64,000 nt of DNA from Pseudonocardia halophobica (GCF_027922425.1 NZ_BSFQ01000039.1:1-64000), one strand, 5' to 3'; numbered from the stretch's first letter, positions 1 to 8,459 are shown. The notes: generated by a model not told the origin, from the letters alone. Translations and numbers: made by a program.

Positions 1-45
1 CGACTGCTCCCGCATCTGGTCCGGGTACTTCCTCGGCGCTGCCAT
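1..45 (-). CDS. IS3-type transposase OrfA, N-terminal fragment
   Basis: Only the first 15 codons are in the window: MAAPRKYPDQMREQS. This matches the usual opening of actinobacterial IS3 OrfA proteins (MAAPRKYPxELRERA type), which bind the element ends through a helix-turn-helix. The ATG is at 43-45 and a purine-rich GGAAGGGTCGGAG lies just upstream. Family knowledge says OrfA is normally joined to OrfB by a programmed frameshift; that part is beyond the edge. The short length limits confidence. Confidence 0.55.
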   Translation of the reverse strand, partial: MAAPRKYPDQMREQS

Positions 46-97
46 AGCTCCGACCCTTCCGTGGGTTCAGAGCCTCCACCAGACCCGGGGCGGTTCA
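1..97 (-). mobile_element. Truncated end of an IS3-type insertion sequence
   Basis: The first 97 bases look like one end of an IS3-family element cut by the window edge. Read on the minus strand, the outer end begins TGAACCGCCCCGGGTCTGGT (outer base near position 97), which resembles the terminal inverted repeats I recall for actinobacterial IS3 elements. It is followed after about 50 bases by the start of an OrfA-like transposase at position 45. The order terminal repeat, ribosome binding site, OrfA is the expected left-end layout of IS3. The other end lies outside the window, so target duplication and intactness cannot be judged. Confidence 0.6.
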
Positions 98-114
98 CCC
101 CTGACTGTCCGACC

Positions 115-178
115 GTGAACTCGTCGGGTCACGCCGACAGATCGGCGTGAACTCGTCGGGTCACGCCGACAGATCGGG
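115..178. repeat. Two tandem copies of a 32-bp unit
   Basis: Positions 115-146 and 147-178 are the same 32-bp unit starting GTGAACTCGTCGGGTCACGC, differing only at the last base (C versus G). The copies are directly adjacent and begin 18 bases outside the IS3-like end. No convincing reading frame crosses them. They could be a duplication left by recombination near the insertion, or a pair of protein-binding sites; the sequence does not decide. Confidence 0.85.
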
Positions 179-461
179 GCGCCGATCGCAAGACGTTCGC
201 CGGCGCCTCGAGCCGTCCAGCCTCGAGACTGCGGAAAGCACGACCACGGCCATCCGATGCCAGCGGAGTCCGGGCGGACTTGTTCCGGAGCAACGTCTGC
301 GGCGGCCCGTCCCCCGCCCACCTCACGAGTACGAGATCGGGAGCGGCGCTACGGGCTGCCGACCCTGACCGGGACGACGAGCACCTCGCCGACAACTCCA
401 CGATCGCGCTGTCCCGGGTTGTCGGAGAGGGCGATGAGATCGGCAGTGACCTGTTCGGAAC
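179..461. other. Intergenic stretch without a supported gene
   Basis: Between the tandem repeat and the stop of the DinB-like gene I see no frame with a plausible ribosome binding site, recognisable motif or coherent domain. It may be decayed sequence next to the insertion element. Confidence 0.5.
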
Positions 462-941
462 TCAGTCGGCAAGTATCTGTTCGCGCAGGATGTCGGCGTG
501 TCCGCAGTGGTGGGCCAGCTCGCGCAGGACCTGCAGGTACACCCAGCGCAGCGTGCGCGGTCCGGCCTGGTGACCGGTCACGACGGCGTCCAGCGGCAGG
601 TCGGCGACCTTCGCCCGAGCGGTCGCGCAGGCCTCCCGGTGGGCCGCCGTGACCGAGGCGACGGTGTCGTGGTCGGCGAGCCGGAAGGACTCGTCCGGAC
701 TCTGCACCAGGCCGAGCTCCCGACGGGACGTGCCGCCGACGCACTCCTCGAACCACACCCGCTGCATCCACGTGACGTGCTTGAGCAGCCCGAGCAACGT
801 CGTCGCCGACGGGACGAGCCGGCGGCGGGCCTGCTCCTCGGTGAGGCCGTCGAGGGTGGCCTCCACGGCGCTGCGGTACTCCTCGATGAACGCCTCGAGT
901 TGGGTGCGTTCCTCGTCGAGCGGCACGTCGAACGAGCCCAT
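462..941 (-). CDS. DinB-like / DUF664 metal-binding protein
   Basis: This 159-residue protein has the four-helix DinB/YfiT layout. A histidine lies in LLGLLKHVTWMQRVWF near residue 55, and a second pair sits in the C-terminal LRELAHHCGHADILR. These positions usually bind a divalent metal in DinB-like thiol-dependent transferases, such as mycothiol-using enzymes. Length fits the family. The ATG at 941 is preferred over an in-frame GTG 12 codons upstream because GGGGAGA lies about 8 bases before it. The gene stands alone, downstream of a small membrane protein and separated from it by a strong hairpin at 1146-1183. The substrate is unknown. Confidence 0.8.
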   Translation of the reverse strand: MGSFDVPLDEERTQLEAFIEEYRSAVEATLDGLTEEQARRRLVPSATTLLGLLKHVTWMQRVWFEECVGGTSRRELGLVQSPDESFRLADHDTVASVTAAHREACATARAKVADLPLDAVVTGHQAGPRTLRWVYLQVLRELAHHCGHADILREQILAD

Positions 942-1145
942 CGAAGTCTCCCCTCGCGGTCGCAGACCGACGGCCACCGCAGCGAGTGCGAACAGCGGCC
1001 CACGGCGACGGCGACGATCCTAGGACGTGGTGTCAGGCTTCCCGCCGGTTCGACCTCGGCGATGCGGGCCGGGGCCTCGAAGAGAATGTCCCGGCAACCA
1101 CCCTCCACAGGAGACCGCTCGCCGGAGGAGCGGGTGCGGACACAC

Positions 1146-1183
1146 CGCGGCCGTGCCGACACACGAGCGTCGGCACGGCCGCG
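1146..1183 (-). terminator. Hairpin terminator behind the small membrane protein gene
   Basis: A perfect 15-bp inverted repeat (CGCGGCCGTGCCGAC and its complement) encloses an 8-base loop. It starts about 44 bases past the stop of the leftward gene ending at 1227 and before the DinB-like gene. There is no T-tract, as is common in high-GC actinomycetes. Confidence 0.7.
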
Positions 1184-1226
1184 AGGAGACCTCGGAAGCC
1201 CGGGTCCGAGAGAAGGAGCCGGGCTC

Positions 1227-1382
1227 CTAGAAATAGTGCTTACGCCCACCGACGGCCCGGCCGGCGGCACCGAGGATCGCCAGCACCGCGCCGACGACCA
1301 GCAGGATGATCCCGAGGATCCACAGCAGGGAGATCTTCAGCAGGAATCCCAGCACCAGCAGGATCAGACCGAGAATGATCAT
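1227..1382 (-). CDS. Small hydrophobic membrane protein (DUF6131-like)
   Basis: A 51-residue protein consisting almost entirely of two hydrophobic stretches, IILGLILLVLGFLLKISLLW and a second around ILGIILLVVGAVLAILG, with a basic tail ending GGRKHYF. This layout is that of the tiny two-pass DUF6131-type proteins widespread in actinomycetes, whose role is not established. The ATG at 1382 has GGAGGA about 12 bases upstream; the longer in-frame version would add 34 non-hydrophobic residues and is less likely. A strong terminator follows the gene. Confidence 0.75.
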   Translation of the reverse strand: MIILGLILLVLGFLLKISLLWILGIILLVVGAVLAILGAAGRAVGGRKHYF

Positions 1383-1589
1383 TGTGTTCCGTTTCCTCCA
1401 CAGTGTCGCGCCCCCACGCGGGGAGTCGGCAGAGGACGGAGCGCCCAACCACGGATCGCCGTTTCGATGCGGAACCGTGATCACCCGCCGGCGGGAGCGG
1501 CACGGGAGTCGGTCTCACCACGCGCCGACGGCTTGCCCCGGCGCCGCGGTCGTGCTGATGTCGGGCAAGGGAGGAAGCGAGGACCCCGC
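1383..1589. other. Spacer between small membrane protein and SsuD remnant
   Basis: About 200 bases without a supported gene. It should contain the promoter of the leftward small membrane protein and that of the rightward monooxygenase remnant, but I could not pick out convincing boxes. Confidence 0.4.
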
Positions 1590-1820
1590 ATGCCCCCGCT
1601 CACCCTGCACTGGTTCCTGCCCACCAACGGCGACGGCCGCCAGCTCGTCGGTGGTGGCCACGGCGTCGGCGCCGGCTCCGCCGGAGCGATGCGGCCGGCG
1701 TCGCTCCCGTACCTGACCCAGGTCGCCTTCCGGCCCGGCTCGATCTCGCCGACGCCGGCCGCCCAGCAGGCCGCGACCTACCAGCGGCACTCCGGGGGCC
1801 GGCTGCTGCTCAACGTCGTG
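1590..1820 (+). pseudogene. Remnant of an SsuD-type alkanesulfonate monooxygenase
   Basis: The frame opens with MPPLTLHWFLPTNGDGR and then GGGHGVGAGSAG.MRPASLPYLTQVA, the characteristic start of SsuD-type FMNH2-dependent sulfonate monooxygenases. It then jumps directly to FRPGSISPT...ATYQR.SGGRLLLNVV, which in intact proteins lies some 40 residues further on. After NVV homology ends at 1820, where the neighbouring gene on the other strand stops at 1822. So the gene has lost an internal segment (junction near 1722-1727, possibly at a repeated V-A codon pair) and the last two thirds or more. The start codon and a GGGAGG ribosome binding site survive. It cannot encode a functional barrel. Confidence 0.85.
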
Positions 1821-1821
1821 A

Positions 1822-4008
1822 TCAGTCCGGCGGCGGTCGTCGCGAGGCCGCGCGGGATCGGCCGGCGTCCGGCGTGGACCCGGGGGGATCGCTGGTGACG
1901 GGCGGTCCGGTGTCGCCGGCGAGGGCACGCCGGATGCGGGCGAGGTTGTCGCACAGCGCGTGCAGCCAGCCCCAGCCGTCGAGCAGCCGGGAGTCGCACT
2001 CGGCCGGGACCGGCGGGAACCGGCCGCGGCACTCCTCGGCGAGGGTCTCCGGCACCCGGTCGGCCGCGACGGCGTCGGCGGTCCGCCGGTAGGCCCCGGC
2101 GACGTCGGCGGCCCCCGCCCGCAGCGCGTCCGCGTCGGGATCGGCCGGGCCGGAGCGGACGGTGAGCAGTGCGGGATGGCGCTCGCGGAGGGCGCCGTCG
2201 TAGGCGTCGAGCCGGTGCACGACGAGCACGACGGCCAGCCAGTCCGGGCCCGCGGCGCCGTGCGGCATCGGCTCGGTCCGGTACTGGGCGTAGGCGTGCT
2301 CGAGCAGGACCGCGGTGCTGTGCAGGCGCTCGGGTTCGTCGGTCTCCGTGACCGGGGACCGGCTCAGCACCGCGGCGACGGCCTCGGCGTCGTCGGCCAC
2401 CGCCCGCAGGGCGTCCGCGGCCACCTGCCGGACCTCCCCGCCGCCACCGCGCGGCCACACCGCCGCGCCGATCACCGCGCCGATCACCCCGCCCACCAGC
2501 ACGTCGACGAGGCGGACCTCGGCCAGGTGCCAGGTCGGCGGCGCGAGCTGGGCGAACAGCGCCGCGACCAGCACCGTGAAACCCGCCTGCCCGGCGGCGA
2601 GGCCCAGCAGCGGGCCGGCGGCGAACGTCGCGATCATGACGACCGGGAGCAGCCAGACGTAGACGGCGCGGTGGTCGCCGACCAGGAGCAGCACCCCGGC
2701 GGCGAGCACCGCGCCGACGATCGTGCCGGCGAACGCCCGGACGAGCACCGACCGGTCCGCCGACGCCGAGGTGCGCATCAGGCTGAGCGTCGCCAGCAGG
2801 ACCCAGAAGCCGTGCTGCAGGTCGAACACCCCGGCCACGACCCGCGCGACGGCAAGACCGAGCGCGAGGCGGACGGCGTTCTGCAGGTAGACCGAGCGCG
2901 GGGTGAGGTGCGCCCGCAGCCGCCGCCCCCACAGCTCCGCCCGGCCGGCGTGCAGGAACCAGAGCATCGGCGGCGTGTCCGCGGGCGCCGGCCGGGGTGC
3001 ACCGGACCAGCCGGACACGGCCAGCCCGGCGAGCCGGGCGTCCTCGGCGAGGGCGACGGCGGCGAGCCCGGCCCGCAGCGTCGTCGCCGGTCCGGGGGTG
3101 CGGGCGGCGCCGTGCGCGGCGAGCACGGCGTCGAGTCCGGTGACGTCGACCGGCAGCGCCTGCCGTCCGGCCCGCAGGGTGCGGGCGACCCCGTGGAGGA
3201 CGTGCCCGGACTCCGCGACGAGGTCCGCGGTCCGCGGGTGCGGCGGCTCGCCGGGCGCGGAGAGCAGGTCCGCCAGCGCGACCGACCGGTCCGCCGCCGC
3301 CCGGATCGCGGCGGCGGTCGCGAGCAGGCTGCGGTCCCGGCGCCCCGGCCCGAGCGGCCGTTGCTCCCGGGCGAGCCGGGTGATCCGCAGGTCCTCCGCC
3401 GACTCCAGCACCTCGCGCTGCCGGGCGAGCTCCGGGGCCGTGGCCGCCGGGAGGCGTAGCGAGTCCGCCAGCGCGCCGGCGAACCCCGCGACCTCGTCGG
3501 CGAGGACCGCCATCCGGTCCGGCACCGGCGTCGGCACGGACGCGGGCAGCAGCCAGCGGTCGCAGGCGACCAGCAGCACGGTCCCCAGCACCAGCCCGAG
3601 CAGCCGCTGGTCGAGCGTGTCCGGCTGGAAGGGCGGGAAGCACGGGAGCACGTAGAGCAGCTGCAGCCCGTTGGCCACGCCCACCACCCGCGGCCCGCCC
3701 GTTCCGGCGTAGGCGACCACGAACCCGACGACGAGCATCCCCGCCGCCGCGGCCCAGGTCGAGACGGCGAGCAGGGTGCCGAGGCTGACCAGCACCGCCG
3801 CGGCGGCGGCGGCGCCGAGGAACGTCCGGAGCCGCCGGTCGGGCGAGCCGGTGACCTCGGACAGCGCGCCGAGCGCGATCACGGTGAACAGCGCGTAGAT
3901 CGCGACGGTGGAGTCGCCCAGCCCGTAGAGGCCGCCGTAGAAGCCGACGAGCGCGGGCACCGACACGCGGATCGACCGGCGCAGGGCGGGCCCGGCCGGC
4001 GGCCTCAC
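1822..4008 (-). CDS. FUSC-family membrane protein
   Basis: A 728-residue protein with two similar halves. Each half has a cluster of hydrophobic helices (about residues 5-130 and 370-540) followed by a long, mostly helical, Ala/Arg/Glu-rich cytoplasmic segment. This is the fusaric-acid-resistance/aromatic-acid-exporter (FUSC) architecture. The family is thought to move aromatic acids or act on envelope components; no substrate can be read here. The GTG start overlaps the zwf stop as GTGA, so translation is probably coupled to zwf. It is the last gene of the GH15-gnd-zwf operon and its 3' end abuts the SsuD remnant. Confidence 0.8.
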   Translation of the reverse strand: MRPPAGPALRRSIRVSVPALVGFYGGLYGLGDSTVAIYALFTVIALGALSEVTGSPDRRLRTFLGAAAAAAVLVSLGTLLAVSTWAAAAGMLVVGFVVAYAGTGGPRVVGVANGLQLLYVLPCFPPFQPDTLDQRLLGLVLGTVLLVACDRWLLPASVPTPVPDRMAVLADEVAGFAGALADSLRLPAATAPELARQREVLESAEDLRITRLAREQRPLGPGRRDRSLLATAAAIRAAADRSVALADLLSAPGEPPHPRTADLVAESGHVLHGVARTLRAGRQALPVDVTGLDAVLAAHGAARTPGPATTLRAGLAAVALAEDARLAGLAVSGWSGAPRPAPADTPPMLWFLHAGRAELWGRRLRAHLTPRSVYLQNAVRLALGLAVARVVAGVFDLQHGFWVLLATLSLMRTSASADRSVLVRAFAGTIVGAVLAAGVLLLVGDHRAVYVWLLPVVMIATFAAGPLLGLAAGQAGFTVLVAALFAQLAPPTWHLAEVRLVDVLVGGVIGAVIGAAVWPRGGGGEVRQVAADALRAVADDAEAVAAVLSRSPVTETDEPERLHSTAVLLEHAYAQYRTEPMPHGAAGPDWLAVVLVVHRLDAYDGALRERHPALLTVRSGPADPDADALRAGAADVAGAYRRTADAVAADRVPETLAEECRGRFPPVPAECDSRLLDGWGWLHALCDNLARIRRALAGDTGPPVTSDPPGSTPDAGRSRAASRRPPPD

Positions 4009-5480
4009 CGGGCGAGGGCCCCCTCCTGTGCGGCCCCCTCCGCCGCGGTCCGCAGGGGCGGTGTCGCGGACGGTGTCGCGGCTGCCGTGGGCGGGAGCGG
4101 CACCCAGCCCTCGGGGCCGGGCAGCCGCTCGGCCGCCTCGGGTCCCCACGAGCCCCCGGCGTACGGCGCGGGCGGGGTCGCTGGGTCGAGGATCGGCTCG
4201 ACGATGCGCCAGGCCTGCTCGATGGTGTCCATCCGGGCGAAGTGCGCCGGGTCGCCGGCCAGTGCGTCGCCGAAGATCCGCTCGTAGGGTGCGTGGACCG
4301 GGCCCAGCACCTCGCGGAAGTCGACGGAGAGGGGGATCTCGGTGGGGACGTCGCCGCGCCCCGGCTGCTTGGCGAGCAGCGTGATCGTGATCCCGGCCCG
4401 GGGCTGCAGGCGCAGCCGGATCCGGTCCGGCCGCATGCTGCCGAGCCCGCCGGAGAACAGCGCGCGCGGCGGCGGCCGCAGCACGGCGACGATGTCGAGC
4501 AGCGTGTCCGGCAGCGCCTTGCCGGCCCGCAGGTGCACCGGCACCCCGGCCCACCGCCAGTCGTCGACGTGGAAGGTGGCCGCGACGAACGTCTCGGTGG
4601 TCGAGTCCGGCGCGACGCCCGGCGTCTTGAGGTAGCCGTCGTACCGGCCGCGGACCACCGCGCCGGCGTCGAGCCTTCGCACGGCCCGCAGCAGCCGGAA
4701 CTTGGCGTCCCGCTGGTCGTCCGCGGCGTCGGAGAGCGGGGCGTCCATGAGCAGGTAGGCCATGACCTGCAGCAGGTGGTTCTGGACGACGTCCCGCACC
4801 GTGCCCACCGCGTCGTAGAACGACCCGCGGTCGGCGACGTCGAAGTCCTCGGCCATGGTGATCTCGAACCGGTCGATCCACTGCCGGCTCCACAGCGGCT
4901 CCAGCAGCGTGTTGGCGAACCGCAGCACCAGCAGGTCCTCCACCGGCTCCTTGCCGAGGAAGTGGTCCACCCGGAAGATCCGGTCCTCCGGGTAGTGCTT
5001 CGCCAGCAGGGCCTGCAGCGCCCGCGCCGAGTCGAGGTCCCGCCCGAACGGCTTCTCGACGACGAGCCGGGACCGGGTGTGCAGGCCGACCCCGGCCAGC
5101 CCGTCCGCCACCGTGCCGAACAGCGAGGGCGGCACCGCGAGGTAGTGCACCGCGAACGCCGTCGGTCCGGCCTCCGCGGTGATCGCGTCGGCGAGGCGGG
5201 TGAACACGGCCGGGTCGGTGTAGTTCCCCGCCACCAGGCGCGTCGAGCCCTGCAGGCGCTGCAGCGCGGACTCGTCGACCTCGTCCACCGCGGCCCGGAC
5301 GCAGTCGGCCATGTGCGCGCGCAGCCGGTCGTCGTCCCAGTCGGTCAGCGCGACGCCGATGACCGGCACGGTCAGCTCGCCCCGTCCGACCAGCCGGTAC
5401 AGCGCCGGGATGATCATCTTCTTGGCGAGGTCGCCGGTGATGCCGAAGAGGACCAGGACGTCCCCCTGCCGAGCGGTCAC
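4005..5480 (-). CDS. zwf: Glucose-6-phosphate 1-dehydrogenase
   Basis: This 491-residue enzyme oxidises glucose 6-phosphate to 6-phosphogluconolactone with NAD(P)+. The N-terminal nucleotide-binding motif reads LFGITGDLAKKM and the active-site signature reads FRVDHFLGKE, containing the catalytic His. Length is normal. The GTG start at 5480 overlaps the gnd stop (GTGA) and the stop overlaps the FUSC start (GTGA), so three genes are translationally chained. Pairing with a short-form gnd places it in an oxidative pentose phosphate branch separate from the usual tkt-tal-zwf cluster of actinomycetes. This copy is probably a second zwf, which is inference. Confidence 0.93.
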   Translation of the reverse strand: MTARQGDVLVLFGITGDLAKKMIIPALYRLVGRGELTVPVIGVALTDWDDDRLRAHMADCVRAAVDEVDESALQRLQGSTRLVAGNYTDPAVFTRLADAITAEAGPTAFAVHYLAVPPSLFGTVADGLAGVGLHTRSRLVVEKPFGRDLDSARALQALLAKHYPEDRIFRVDHFLGKEPVEDLLVLRFANTLLEPLWSRQWIDRFEITMAEDFDVADRGSFYDAVGTVRDVVQNHLLQVMAYLLMDAPLSDAADDQRDAKFRLLRAVRRLDAGAVVRGRYDGYLKTPGVAPDSTTETFVAATFHVDDWRWAGVPVHLRAGKALPDTLLDIVAVLRPPPRALFSGGLGSMRPDRIRLRLQPRAGITITLLAKQPGRGDVPTEIPLSVDFREVLGPVHAPYERIFGDALAGDPAHFARMDTIEQAWRIVEPILDPATPPAPYAGGSWGPEAAERLPGPEGWVPLPPTAAATPSATPPLRTAAEGAAQEGALAR

Positions 5481-6502
5481 GCCGGGCCACCCGTCTTCTC
5501 GACGTGCCCGCCGAACTCCAGCCGTTGGGCGGACTCGACCTTGTCGGCGAACAGCTCGCTGCCGCGGGAGGCGAAGCGGCTGTAGAGCGCCGCGGTGAGC
5601 AGCGGCGCGGACACGCCCTCCTCGATCGCGGCGATCGACGTCCACCGGCCCTCGCCGGAGTCCGACACCCGGCCGGCGAACTGGTCGAGGCCCGGGTCCG
5701 CCTGCAACGCCTCGGCGGTGAGGTCGAGCAGCCACGACCCGACCACGCTGCCGCGCCGCCACACCTCGGCGACCTCGGCGAGGTCGATGCCGTCGTAGGG
5801 GTAGTACTTCGGGTCGCGCAGCGGGGCGGTCTCCGCGTCGGCCTCGGGGGGCCGCACGCCCGCGCCCGCGTTGCGGATGACGTTGAGGCCCTCGGCGTAG
5901 GCGGCCATCAGGGCGTACTCGATGCCGTTGTGCACCATCTTGACGAAGTGCCCGGCGCCGGGCGGGCCGCAGTGCAGCCAGCCCTGCTCGGCCGGGCTCG
6001 GGTCGCCGCTGCGGCCCGGGGTTCGGGGGGCGGTGGCGACGCCCGGGGCGAGCGAGGAGAACACCGGCCGCAGCCGCGAGACCGCCCGGTCCGGGCCGCC
6101 GATCATCAGGCAGTAGCCGCGGTCGAGGCCCCACACCCCGCCGCTGGTGCCGCAGTCGACGTAGTCGATCCCGCCGGCCGCGGCCTGCTCGGCGCGGTCG
6201 ATGTCGTCCCGGTAGGAGGAGTTGCCGCCGTCGACGATCGCGTCGCCGGCGTCGAGCGCGCCGAGCAGCGCGGTCACGGTGTCGCCGGTGATCGCGGCCG
6301 GCAGCATCAGCCACACCGACCGCGGCGCGTCCAGGCCGCCGACCAGCTCCTCGAGCGATCCGGCGCCCCGCGCCCCCTCGGCCACCAGGGCGGCGACGGC
6401 GTCGGGGGAGACGTCGTACACGTGGCACTCGTGCCCGGCGCGCAGCAGCCTGCGCACCATGTTGGCGCCCATCCGGCCGAGCCCGATCATCGCGATCTGC
6501 AT
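5477..6502 (-). CDS. gnd: 6-phosphogluconate dehydrogenase, short type
   Basis: A 341-residue decarboxylating dehydrogenase that converts 6-phosphogluconate to ribulose 5-phosphate. The Rossmann motif MIGLGRMGANM opens the protein, followed by DGGNSSYRDD, the substrate-binding CGTSGGVWGL and the catalytic GAGHFVKMVHNGIEYALM with Lys and His. The size matches the shorter, typically NAD-preferring GndA-like class rather than the 470-residue NADP form. ATG at 6502 follows GGGAGGACG. It lies 19 bases behind the GH15 gene and overlaps zwf, linking glucose release to the pentose phosphate route. Confidence 0.93.
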   Translation of the reverse strand: MQIAMIGLGRMGANMVRRLLRAGHECHVYDVSPDAVAALVAEGARGAGSLEELVGGLDAPRSVWLMLPAAITGDTVTALLGALDAGDAIVDGGNSSYRDDIDRAEQAAAGGIDYVDCGTSGGVWGLDRGYCLMIGGPDRAVSRLRPVFSSLAPGVATAPRTPGRSGDPSPAEQGWLHCGPPGAGHFVKMVHNGIEYALMAAYAEGLNVIRNAGAGVRPPEADAETAPLRDPKYYPYDGIDLAEVAEVWRRGSVVGSWLLDLTAEALQADPGLDQFAGRVSDSGEGRWTSIAAIEEGVSAPLLTAALYSRFASRGSELFADKVESAQRLEFGGHVEKTGGPA

Positions 6503-6521
6503 CCCGTCGTCCTCCCGTGCG

Positions 6522-8396
6522 TCAGGTGAGCCGGTGCGGGCCGGAGGCGTGCGCGACCCGACCCGGCCCGTGGTCGAGCTGGTGGTCGAGGTCCACCGCC
6601 GCGCTGATCAGCGCGAGGTGGCTGAAGGCCTGCGGGAAGTTGCCGAGCTGCTCACCGGTCGCCCCGATCTCCTCCGAGTAGAGGCCGAGGTGGTTGGCGT
6701 AGGTCAGCATCTTCTCGAAGGCGGTGCGGGCGTCGCCGAGCCGGCCGGAGCGGGCCAGCGCGTCGACGTACCAGAAGCTGCAGAGCGAGAACGTGCCCTC
6801 GGTGCCGGTCAGGCCGTCGGGCGAGGCGGACGGGTCGTAGCGGAACACCAGCCCGTCGGACACCAGGGTCCGGTCGATCGCCTCCAGCGTGGAGTGCCAC
6901 AGCGGGTCGCTCGGGACCACGAACCCGGCGCGCGGCATCATCAGCACGGCCGCGTCGAGCACGTCGCCGCCGAGGTACTGCACGAACGCCTGCCGCCCGG
7001 CGTCGAAGCCCTTGGTCATCACCTGGTCGTAGATCGCGTCGCGCCGGGTCGTCCACCCCGGCACGTCGCCGGGGAGCGCGCGCTCGCGGGCCATCCGCGT
7101 CGCCCGGTCGAAGGCGACCCAGGACATCAGGCGGCCGTAGACGAAGTCCTTCGCCCCGCCGCGGGTCTCCCAGATCCCCTCGTCGACCTGGTCCCAGTTC
7201 TCGCAGAGCCACGACAGCATGTCCCGCACGGCCTGCCAGCCGCGGTGGTCGAGCCGGACGGCGTGCCGGTCGGCCAGGTACAGCGAGTCCAGGGCCTCGC
7301 CGACGATGTCGAGCTGCATCTGGTCGGCGGCGCCGTTGCCGATCCGGACGGGCCGCGACCCCCGGTAGCCCTCCAGGTGGCCGAGGGACTCCTCGGTGAG
7401 GTCGGCAGAGCCGTCGACCCGGTACATGATCCGCAGCGGCCTGCCGTCGGGACCGTCGTGCTCGCCGACGCGGTCGGCCAACCAGCGCCCGAACGCCGCG
7501 GCCTCCTCGGTGTAGCCGAGGCTGAGCAGGGCGTGCACCGAGAACGAGGCGTCGCGGATCCAGGTGTAGCGGTAGTCCCAGTTCCGCTCGCCGCCGACCT
7601 GCTCGGGCAACCCGGCCGTGGGGGCGGCGACGAGCGCGCCGGTCGGGGCGTAGGTCATGAGCTTGAGCGACATGGCCGAGCGGTGGACCGTCTCGCGCCA
7701 GCGGCCGACGTAGGTCGAGCGCTCCAGCCAGGTGCGCCAGAACTCCACTGTCGCGTCGAACCGCTCGTCGGCCTCGCCGATCGGGATGCGGCGGGGCTGC
7801 AGGCCGGAGCCGGACTCCAGCACCGTGCCGACCGCCTGGCCCGCGGACAGGGTGATCGACGCCCGGACGTCCGGCCCGTCGCGCTCCCAGTCGAGGGCGC
7901 CGCCGCCGTCGACGACCGTGTGCAGGCACACGTCCATCTCCGGGCCGTGGAAGACGACGCCCTCGGCGGTGGTCTCGGTGGTGTGGCCGGCCCGGCCGTA
8001 GTCAAAGCGCGGCCGGCACTCCACGGTGAACCGCATCGTCCCGCGGACCACGCGCAGCACCCGGACGATCTCGTGCCGGTCGGTCGCGGCGCCGTCCCGC
8101 ACGGGCATGAAGTCGTAGAGCGCACCCACGCCGTCGGCCGTCATGAACCGGGTCATCAGCACGGCGGTGTCGTGGAAGTACCACTGCCGTCGCGTGACCT
8201 CGCCGTCCGTGTCGGGCGCGATCCGGAAGAACCCGCCGCGCCGGCGGTCCAGCAGCGCGCCGAACACGCTCGGCGAGTCGAACCGCGGGCAGCAGTACCA
8301 GTCGACGCTGCCGTCCGTGGTCACCAGGGCCGCGGTCTGCAGGTCGCCGATCAGCCCGTGCTCGGCGATCGGGGGATAGTCGTCGGGATAGGCCAC
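6522..8396 (-). CDS. GH15 glucoamylase/trehalase-type glycoside hydrolase
   Basis: This 624-residue protein starts with the typical LIGDLQTAALVTTDGSVDWY of cytoplasmic GH15 enzymes. It contains NWDYRYTWIRDASFSVHALL, the region with the catalytic acid, and a late TEGTFSLCSFWYVDAL with the likely base Glu. Actinobacterial members include glucoamylase-like enzymes and the mycobacterial GH15 trehalase; the sequence alone does not separate the two. No signal peptide is seen. The GTG start has GAGGGAGGAG close upstream. As first gene of an operon with gnd and zwf it probably feeds released glucose into the pentose phosphate pathway. Confidence 0.88.
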   Translation of the reverse strand: MAYPDDYPPIAEHGLIGDLQTAALVTTDGSVDWYCCPRFDSPSVFGALLDRRRGGFFRIAPDTDGEVTRRQWYFHDTAVLMTRFMTADGVGALYDFMPVRDGAATDRHEIVRVLRVVRGTMRFTVECRPRFDYGRAGHTTETTAEGVVFHGPEMDVCLHTVVDGGGALDWERDGPDVRASITLSAGQAVGTVLESGSGLQPRRIPIGEADERFDATVEFWRTWLERSTYVGRWRETVHRSAMSLKLMTYAPTGALVAAPTAGLPEQVGGERNWDYRYTWIRDASFSVHALLSLGYTEEAAAFGRWLADRVGEHDGPDGRPLRIMYRVDGSADLTEESLGHLEGYRGSRPVRIGNGAADQMQLDIVGEALDSLYLADRHAVRLDHRGWQAVRDMLSWLCENWDQVDEGIWETRGGAKDFVYGRLMSWVAFDRATRMARERALPGDVPGWTTRRDAIYDQVMTKGFDAGRQAFVQYLGGDVLDAAVLMMPRAGFVVPSDPLWHSTLEAIDRTLVSDGLVFRYDPSASPDGLTGTEGTFSLCSFWYVDALARSGRLGDARTAFEKMLTYANHLGLYSEEIGATGEQLGNFPQAFSHLALISAAVDLDHQLDHGPGRVAHASGPHRLT

Positions 8397-8412
8397 GCCG
8401 CTCCTCCCTCTT

Positions 8413-8454
8413 ACGCCGGACGACCGGCGTGATCGCGCTCGTCCCGATCACGCC
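8413..8454. promoter_or_regulatory. Two overlapping inverted repeats between TetR gene and GH15 operon
   Basis: ACGCCGG (8413-8419) pairs with CCGGCGT (8424-8430), and GGCGTGATCG (8426-8435) pairs perfectly with CGATCACGCC (8445-8454). The two hairpins share bases 8426-8430 and so are mutually exclusive. Transcription is leftward on both sides, so this could terminate the tetR transcript or act as an attenuator ahead of the GH15 operon. Confidence 0.5.
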
Positions 8455-8459
8455 CGCCG

